Assembly: GCA_029261925.1 (NCBI GenBank)
Contig: JAJDAJ010000097.1
Coordinates: 1-50,143, forward strand
Origin: Deltaproteobacteria bacterium
Lineage (GTDB): Bacteria > Myxococcota_A > UBA9160 > SZUA-336
DNA: 50,143 bases
Direction of reading: 5' to 3'
Every line of letters starts with the position of its first letter. Position 1 is the stretch's first letter. The notes under the pieces were generated by a model. It was given only the letters and a program-made list of their open reading frames with translations, made no database searches and was not told the DNA's origin. Positions 45,066 through 50,143 of the stretch are shown piece by piece. Position numbers and translations under genes: made by a program.

Positions 45066-45842
45066 ATGGACTGGCGTGGACCACTACTCGACCAGAAGGT
45101 CGCCCTGATCACCGGCGCGGGCTCGGGGCAGGGGCGGGCGGCTGCGCTGGCGTTCGCGGCGCACGGCGCGCGCGTGGCGGTCATCGACATCGACGACGAG
45201 GGCGCCGCCGCGTCGGTCGAGATGCTGCGCGATGCCGGCGGCGAGGCCATCGCGGTACATGCCGACGTTTCGGGGCGCGGCGCCTGCGACAAGATGGTCC
45301 AGGCCGCGATGGACCAGTGGGGTCGCCTCGACGTGCTGTACAACAACGCGGCGGTCCAGATGTCCGGATCGGTGACGGACTGCACCGAGGATGAGTGGGA
45401 TCTGACGCTCGCGACGAATCTCAGCGCGATCTTCTGGGCCTGCCGAGCGGCGCTGCCGCACCTGCGAGAGGGCGACGGCGGCAGCATCATCAACACCGCC
45501 TCCACGCTGGGGCTGATCGGCTCCGAGGGCTTCGCGGCCTACGGCGCGGCCAAGGCCGGGCTGGTGGCGCTCACGCGCCAGATCGCCGTGGAGTGCGCGC
45601 CGGAGGTGCGCGCGAACGTGATCGCGCCCGGCTCGATCGACACGCCGCGCTTCCGGGGCGTGCTCGAGCGCACGCCGGGCGCCGACGGGTTCCTGGAGGG
45701 CCTGCTTCGCAACGTTCCTCAGGGGCGCCTGGGGCTCGCCGACGACGTGGCCGGCGCGGCCCTCTTCCTGGCGTCGGACCTCTCGGCCTACACCTCCGGC
45801 TGTGTGCTCCCGGTGGACGGCGGCCTGGCGGCGCTGCGGTGA
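45066..45842 (+). CDS. SDR family oxidoreductase
   Basis: 258 residues, classical SDR with TGAGSGQG (Rossmann glycines, where the usual I in GxGIG is Q), NNAAVQ, the catalytic Ser in NTASTLG and YGAAK. The VDGG C-terminal motif is present. The substrate is unknown; the gene forms a coupled pair with the next SDR (GTGA overlap), so both probably act on related compounds. A longer frame reaches back into the inverted-repeat element, but the ATG gives the standard SDR N-terminus. The predicted promoter ends 6 nt before it. Confidence 0.9.
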   Translation: MDWRGPLLDQKVALITGAGSGQGRAAALAFAAHGARVAVIDIDDEGAAASVEMLRDAGGEAIAVHADVSGRGACDKMVQAAMDQWGRLDVLYNNAAVQMSGSVTDCTEDEWDLTLATNLSAIFWACRAALPHLREGDGGSIINTASTLGLIGSEGFAAYGAAKAGLVALTRQIAVECAPEVRANVIAPGSIDTPRFRGVLERTPGADGFLEGLLRNVPQGRLGLADDVAGAALFLASDLSAYTSGCVLPVDGGLAALR

Positions 45843-46615
45843 GCGCGCTCGAGGGGCGCGCGGTCGTCGTCACGGGGGGCGCCAGCGGGCTGGGTGCGGC
45901 GATCGCGCGGCGCGTCGCGGAGGAGGGCGCCCACGCGGTCGTGGCGGACCTCGACGAGCTCGGCGCCGCGCGCGTGGTCGAATCGATCCGCGAGCGCGGC
46001 GGCGCGGCGGACGCCGTGGTCTGCGACGTGCGCAGCGAGGCCGGGGTCGAGCGCCTGTTCGCCAGGGCATCGGGAATCGCGCCGCTGGGCGCCGTGGTGC
46101 TCGGCGCGGCGATCGAGCGCCGCGCACCGCTGCTCGAGACCGCGGACGAGGACTGGCAGGACGTGCTCGACACCAACCTCAAGGGCCCCTTCCTGTGCAT
46201 GAAGCACGCGATCGAGCCGCTGGCGGCGGCCGGGGGCGGCTCGATCGTCGCGCTGGGCTCGACGCTGGGCCTGATCGCCTCGCCGGGCTACTCGGCATAC
46301 GTGGCGAGCAAGGGTGCGCTGGCCAACCTCTGCAAGCTCGCGGCGGTGGACACGGCGTCCCGGGGCGTGCGCGTCAACCTGGTCGCGCCCGCCGCCACCG
46401 ACACCGGTTTGTTCATGCGCGTGAGCGCGCGTGCGCCCGACCCCGAGGCGCTGCGCACCCAGGTGGGCGCTGCCACCCCGCTGGGACGCCTGGGCCGGGG
46501 CTCCGAGGTCGTCGACACCGTGATGTACCTGCTCGGCGACGCCGCGAGCTACGTCAGCGGAGCCGTGGTTCCCGTCGACGGCGGCCTCGCGGCGCGACGC
46601 TCCTGGATGGGCTAA
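45839..46615 (+). CDS. SDR family oxidoreductase
   Basis: 258 residues with TGGASGLG, the catalytic Ser in ALGSTLG and YVASK. The usual NNAG motif after strand 4 is degraded to VLGAAIE, and the strand before it (GIAPLGAVVLGAA) is shorter than usual, so the loop that normally holds the NNAG Asn is changed. It may still be active, since Ser, Tyr and Lys are kept. It follows another SDR of identical length, but the two are not close copies. The GTG start overlaps the upstream stop. Twelve nt later the helicase gene begins. Confidence 0.88.
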   Translation: MSALEGRAVVVTGGASGLGAAIARRVAEEGAHAVVADLDELGAARVVESIRERGGAADAVVCDVRSEAGVERLFARASGIAPLGAVVLGAAIERRAPLLETADEDWQDVLDTNLKGPFLCMKHAIEPLAAAGGGSIVALGSTLGLIASPGYSAYVASKGALANLCKLAAVDTASRGVRVNLVAPAATDTGLFMRVSARAPDPEALRTQVGAATPLGRLGRGSEVVDTVMYLLGDAASYVSGAVVPVDGGLAARRSWMG

Positions 46616-46626
46616 CTACAGCGCAG

Positions 46627-49600
46627 ATGGCTCCCCCCGCCACGGACCTCGCCGGGCTGTTCACGGGCGCGACCCGCCGCTGGTTCGAGTCGAACTTCGA
46701 GGCGCCGACGGCGGTGCAGCGCGCCGGCTGGCCGCACATCGCCGCGGGCGACCACACGCTGATGATCGCGCCGACCGGCAGCGGCAAGACGCTGGCGGCC
46801 TTCCTCTGGTGCCTCGACCGGCTCGCGCGCGAGAGTCCCGCAGGCCCCGGCGTGCGCGTGCTCTACGTGTCGCCGCTCAAGGCGCTCGTCTACGACATCG
46901 AGCGCAACCTGCGCGCCCCGCTGGCGGGCATGCGGCGGGCCGCCGAGCAGGGCGAGGACCTGGTGCACGTGCCGCGCGTCGCGGTCCGCACGGGCGACAC
47001 CCCGGCGGCCGAGCGGCGCGCCCAGGCGCGCGATCCCGCCGAGATCCTCGTGACGACGCCGGAGTCGCTCTACCTGATCCTGGGCTCGCGCCAGCGCGAG
47101 ACGCTGGCGAGTGTGGAGCTGGTGATCGTCGACGAGATCCACGCGCTGGCGCCGACCAAGCGCGGTGCGCACCTGGCGCTGTCGCTCGAGCGGCTGGCGG
47201 CGGGCTGCGCGCGCGATCCGCAGCGCATCGGCCTGTCCGCCACGGCGCGTCCGGCCGAGGCGGTCGCCGCCTTCCTCGGAGGAGGGCGTCCGGTCGAGAC
47301 CGTGGACAGCAGCACCACGCCCGACCTCGACCTGCGCATCGACCTGCCCGGCGAGCGCTCCTTCCGCAGCCTGGGTGCGTTCCCCGGGGACCTCGGCACG
47401 CAGGACGCGGACGATCCGCATGGTCGCCGGCTCGAGGACGTGGTCCTCGAGGAGGTGCGGCGCCACCGCAGCACGATCGTCTTCGTCAACAGCCGCGGCC
47501 TCTGCGAGCGGCTGACCAACCAGATCAACGAGCTGGCGGACGGCGACGAGCTGCTCGTGCGCGCGCACCACGGCAGCCTGGCGCACGGGCAGCGCCGCGA
47601 GATCGAGGAGGCACTCAAGGCCGGGACCCTGCGCGGGATCGTCGCGACCAGCTCGCTCGAGCTCGGCATCGACATGGGTGCGGTGGACCTGGTTCTCATG
47701 GTCGAGTCGCCGGGTGCGATCGCGCGCGGTCTCCAGCGCGCCGGGCGCGCGGGCCACGCGGTCGGCGAGACCAGCGTGGCGCGGATCCTGCCGCGCCACC
47801 CCGGCGACCTGCTCGAGGCCACCGTCGTGGCGCGCGGCATGCGTCGGGGCAGCATCGAGCCGCTGCGCGTGCCGCGCAACCCGCTCGACGTGCTCGCGCA
47901 GCAGATCGTCGCGATGTGCAGCGTCCGCGACTGGCAGCTGGACGAGCTCGCGGGCGTGGTGCGGCGGGCCGCGCCGTTCCGCGAGCTCTCCGACGAGGTG
48001 CTCTCGTCGGTGCTCGACATGCTCAGCGGGCACTACCCGTCAGCGGACTTCGCCGAGCTGCGGCCGCGGATCGTCTGGGACCGTGACGCGGGGCGGCTGG
48101 TCGCGCGTCCGGGTGCCGGGCGCGTGGCCCTGATCAGCGGCGGCACGATTCCGGATCGCGGCCAGTACGCGGTGCACCAGGGCGAGGACGGTCCGCGCAT
48201 CGGCGAGCTCGACGAGGAGATGGTGCACGAGACCCGGGTCGGGCAGACCATCACGCTCGGAGCGAGCACCTGGCGCGTCATCCGGATCACGCGCGACCGC
48301 GTGCTCGTGCAGCCGGCGCCGGGCGAGGCGGGCCAGCTGCCGTTCTGGCGCGGCGACGGTCCCGGACGTCCCGTGGAGCTGGGGCGCGAGCTCGGGGCGT
48401 TCACGCGCGAGCTCGACGCACGGCCCCCCGACGACGCGCGTGCCTGGCTCGAGGCGGAGCTGGGGCTGGAGCCCGGCGCGGCGCGGGCTCTGGTCGAGTA
48501 CGTGCGCGCGCAGCGCGAGGCCGCTGGCAGCGTGCCGACCGATCGCGCGCTGACGGTCGAGCGCTTCCGCGACGAGCTCGGCGACTGGCGCATCTGCATC
48601 CTGTCGCCCTTCGGTGCGCGCATCCACGCGCCCTGGGCGCTGGCGATCGAGGCGCGCCTGGAGCGCGAGCTCGGCTTCGAGGTGCAGGCGCTCTGGAGCG
48701 ACGACGGCGTGGTGGTGCGCTTCGCCGACGCCGAGGCGCCGCCCGGACTCGAGGCGCTGCTTCCCGATCCCGACGAGGTCGAGGATGCGGTCGTCGAGCA
48801 GCTGGGCCACTCGGCCCTGTTCGCGAGCCACTTCCGCGAGAACGCGGCCCGGGCGCTGCTGCTGCCGCGGCGCCGGCCGGGGGCGCGCACGCCCCTGTGG
48901 GTCCAGCGGCTGCGCGCCCAGAACCTGCAGGCGGTCGCCCGGCGCTTTCCCTCGTTCCCGATCGTGCTCGAGACCTACCGCGAGTGCCTCCAGGACGTCT
49001 TCGACGTGCCCGGCCTGCGCGAGATCCTGCGCGCCGTGCAAGAGCAGCGGCTGCGGATCGACGAGGTCGAGACGCCGAGTGCATCGCCGTTCGCGCGCGC
49101 GCTGGTCTTCGCCTATACCGCGGAGTACCTCTACCAGGGCGACATGCCGCTGGCGGAGCGGCGCGCCCACGCGCTGAGCCTGGACCGGAACCTGCTGCGC
49201 GATCTGCTGGGTCAGGACGAGCTGCGCGAGCTGCTCGACCCCGCGGTGATCGCGGAGGTCGGCGAGGAGCTCCAGGCGCTGGCCCCGGGGCACCGCGCCG
49301 CCGGCGCCGAGCGCCTGTATGACCTGCTGCGCAGTCTGGGCGATCTCGACGACGCGGAGATTGCCGCCCGCTCCGAGGGCGACCCGCTGCCGTGGGTGGC
49401 GGAGCTCGAGCGCGCGCGACGCACCGGCCGCGTGAAGATCGGCGGCGACGTGCGCTGGATCGCGGTCGAGGACGCGGCGCTGTACCGCGATGCGCTGGGC
49501 ACGGTGCCGCCACCGGGCGTGCCCGATGCGCTGCTCGGCCCGGTCGACGACGCGCCCGCGCAGCTCGCGGCGCGCTTCGCGCGGCGCCGGACCCCGTTCT

Positions 49601-50143
49601 CGAGCGCCGACCTGGCGGCGCGCTACGGGCTGGCCACGGGAGTGGCGGAGTCGGCGCTGCGCGAGCTGGCGGGTCGCGACGCGGTCCTGCGCGGGGACTT
49701 CCTGCCCGGAGGTCGCGACCCGGAGTGGTGCGATCCCGCGGTGCTGCGGCGCATCCGCCGGCGTACGCTGGCGCGGCTGCGCGCGCAGGTGGCGCCCGTC
49801 GAGTCCGCCGCGCTCACGCGCTTCCTCGCGCAGCTGCACCGCGTCGGGGCCGGGGCGCCGGGACGGGAGGCGGAGCTGCGGGAGGCCGTGGCGCGGCTCG
49901 AGGGCGCACCGCTGTCGTTCGTGGAGCTGGAGCGGGCGATCCTGCCCGCGCGCCTGCCGGCCTACGAGCCGCGCATGCTCGATGCGCTCGGCGCCACCGG
50001 CGAGATCGTCTGGCTGGGGCGCGGCGCGCTGGGGGCGCGCGACGGTCGCATCGCCCTGTATCGCCGCGAACGGGTCGGGCTGCTGGTCGAGCCACCCGCG
50101 GTGCCCCCCGACCTCTCGCTGCTCGCGCAGCGGCTGCTCGAGC
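46627..50143 (+). CDS. lhr: Lhr-type superfamily 2 helicase, 3'-partial
   Basis: The frame is open for 1172 codons and continues past the window. The helicase core has Walker A in APTGSGKT (48-55), the Walker B box DEIH (169-172) where DEVH is usual, SAT (204-206) and the motif V/VI region TSSLELGIDMGAVDLVLMVESPGAIARGLQRAGRAGH. Then comes the DEAD/DEAH-associated winged-helix region, with RICILSPFGARIHAPWALAIEARL, ALLLPRRRPGARTPLWVQRLRAQNL and FVFA-like PFARALVFAYTAEYLYQGD, which identify Lhr. Lhr unwinds DNA or RNA:DNA hybrids and takes part in repair. The expected full length is about 1450-1550 residues. The ATG has no Shine-Dalgarno sequence. Confidence 0.95.
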   Translation, partial: MAPPATDLAGLFTGATRRWFESNFEAPTAVQRAGWPHIAAGDHTLMIAPTGSGKTLAAFLWCLDRLARESPAGPGVRVLYVSPLKALVYDIERNLRAPLAGMRRAAEQGEDLVHVPRVAVRTGDTPAAERRAQARDPAEILVTTPESLYLILGSRQRETLASVELVIVDEIHALAPTKRGAHLALSLERLAAGCARDPQRIGLSATARPAEAVAAFLGGGRPVETVDSSTTPDLDLRIDLPGERSFRSLGAFPGDLGTQDADDPHGRRLEDVVLEEVRRHRSTIVFVNSRGLCERLTNQINELADGDELLVRAHHGSLAHGQRREIEEALKAGTLRGIVATSSLELGIDMGAVDLVLMVESPGAIARGLQRAGRAGHAVGETSVARILPRHPGDLLEATVVARGMRRGSIEPLRVPRNPLDVLAQQIVAMCSVRDWQLDELAGVVRRAAPFRELSDEVLSSVLDMLSGHYPSADFAELRPRIVWDRDAGRLVARPGAGRVALISGGTIPDRGQYAVHQGEDGPRIGELDEEMVHETRVGQTITLGASTWRVIRITRDRVLVQPAPGEAGQLPFWRGDGPGRPVELGRELGAFTRELDARPPDDARAWLEAELGLEPGAARALVEYVRAQREAAGSVPTDRALTVERFRDELGDWRICILSPFGARIHAPWALAIEARLERELGFEVQALWSDDGVVVRFADAEAPPGLEALLPDPDEVEDAVVEQLGHSALFASHFRENAARALLLPRRRPGARTPLWVQRLRAQNLQAVARRFPSFPIVLETYRECLQDVFDVPGLREILRAVQEQRLRIDEVETPSASPFARALVFAYTAEYLYQGDMPLAERRAHALSLDRNLLRDLLGQDELRELLDPAVIAEVGEELQALAPGHRAAGAERLYDLLRSLGDLDDAEIAARSEGDPLPWVAELERARRTGRVKIGGDVRWIAVEDAALYRDALGTVPPPGVPDALLGPVDDAPAQLAARFARRRTPFSSADLAARYGLATGVAESALRELAGRDAVLRGDFLPGGRDPEWCDPAVLRRIRRRTLARLRAQVAPVESAALTRFLAQLHRVGAGAPGREAELREAVARLEGAPLSFVELERAILPARLPAYEPRMLDALGATGEIVWLGRGALGARDGRIALYRRERVGLLVEPPAVPPDLSLLAQRLLE

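Overview
The window is very GC-rich, gene-dense bacterial chromosome (about 47 protein genes, no rRNA, tRNA or CRISPR seen). It has Lpt lipopolysaccharide-export genes, so the cell is diderm. Sigma-54 with a regulatory PTS and an HPr kinase, a CarD/CdnL-type regulator next to ispDF, bactofilin, SpoIID/LytB, a YajC-SecD-SecF operon and many SDR, P450 and DUF3604 genes together suggest a lineage formerly called Deltaproteobacteria (Myxococcota, Desulfobacterota or Binatota-like). This is inferred from gene content and order, not from a phylogenetic marker search.

Layout. 1-3.3 kb (+): a glycosyltransferase-like membrane protein, a PEP-CTERM protein, a DUF2784 membrane protein, an SDR and a 61-residue ORF. 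3.3-7.0 kb (-): an SDR, cytochrome P450 and D-aminoacylase-type amidohydrolase operon. 7.0-10 kb (+): VOC, Rieske and DUF3604 proteins. 10-11.1 kb (-): a ferredoxin/FAD reductase. Opposite to it lies feoAB (11.3-13.5 kb, +), with a Fur-box-like palindrome exactly between a -35 and a -10 element. 13.7-16.3 kb: a small unknown protein, an MFS transporter interrupted by an in-frame stop followed by a 28-bp perfect palindrome, and NudC. 16.3-19.9 kb (-): MBL hydrolase, RmuC and a YbdG-type MscS channel. 20-31.6 kb (+): GreB, a small secreted protein, lptC-lptA-lptB-rpoN-ptsN-hprK, then EIIA(Man)-HPr-EI behind its own terminator and promoter, metK, ahcY and a SpoIID protein. 31.7-34.5 kb (+): yajC-secD-secF. 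34.7-37.4 kb (-): bactofilin and a tetR-tolC pair. 37.7-44.8 kb (+): carD-like gene, ispD-ispF-cysS-uvrB-uvrC. 44.8-45.0 kb: a 169-bp element with 15-bp terminal inverted repeats. 45.1 kb to the end (+): two SDRs and an Lhr-type helicase that runs off the window.

How the genes work together. lptCAB moves LPS outward. RpoN with PtsN, HprK, EIIA, HPr and EI is a regulatory phosphorelay without a visible sugar permease; hpf and rapZ, usual members of this neighbourhood, are absent and HprK lacks its N-terminal domain. metK-ahcY form the methyl cycle, yajC-secDF the translocon accessory complex, ispDF part of the MEP isoprenoid route, and uvrB-uvrC excision repair. Many genes overlap by 4 nt (ATGA, GTGA or TTGA), which implies translational coupling.

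The most notable non-coding signals are: (1) two long hairpins with a shared inner core but different self-complementary outer arms, one in each of the two wide convergent junctions; (2) a recurring promoter geometry, TTGAC-like, 17-18 nt, NANNNT, then 6-7 nt to the start codon, which predicts leaderless mRNAs; (3) the Fur/feoAB promoter; (4) the stop-plus-palindrome in the MFS gene; (5) the inverted-repeat element after uvrC.
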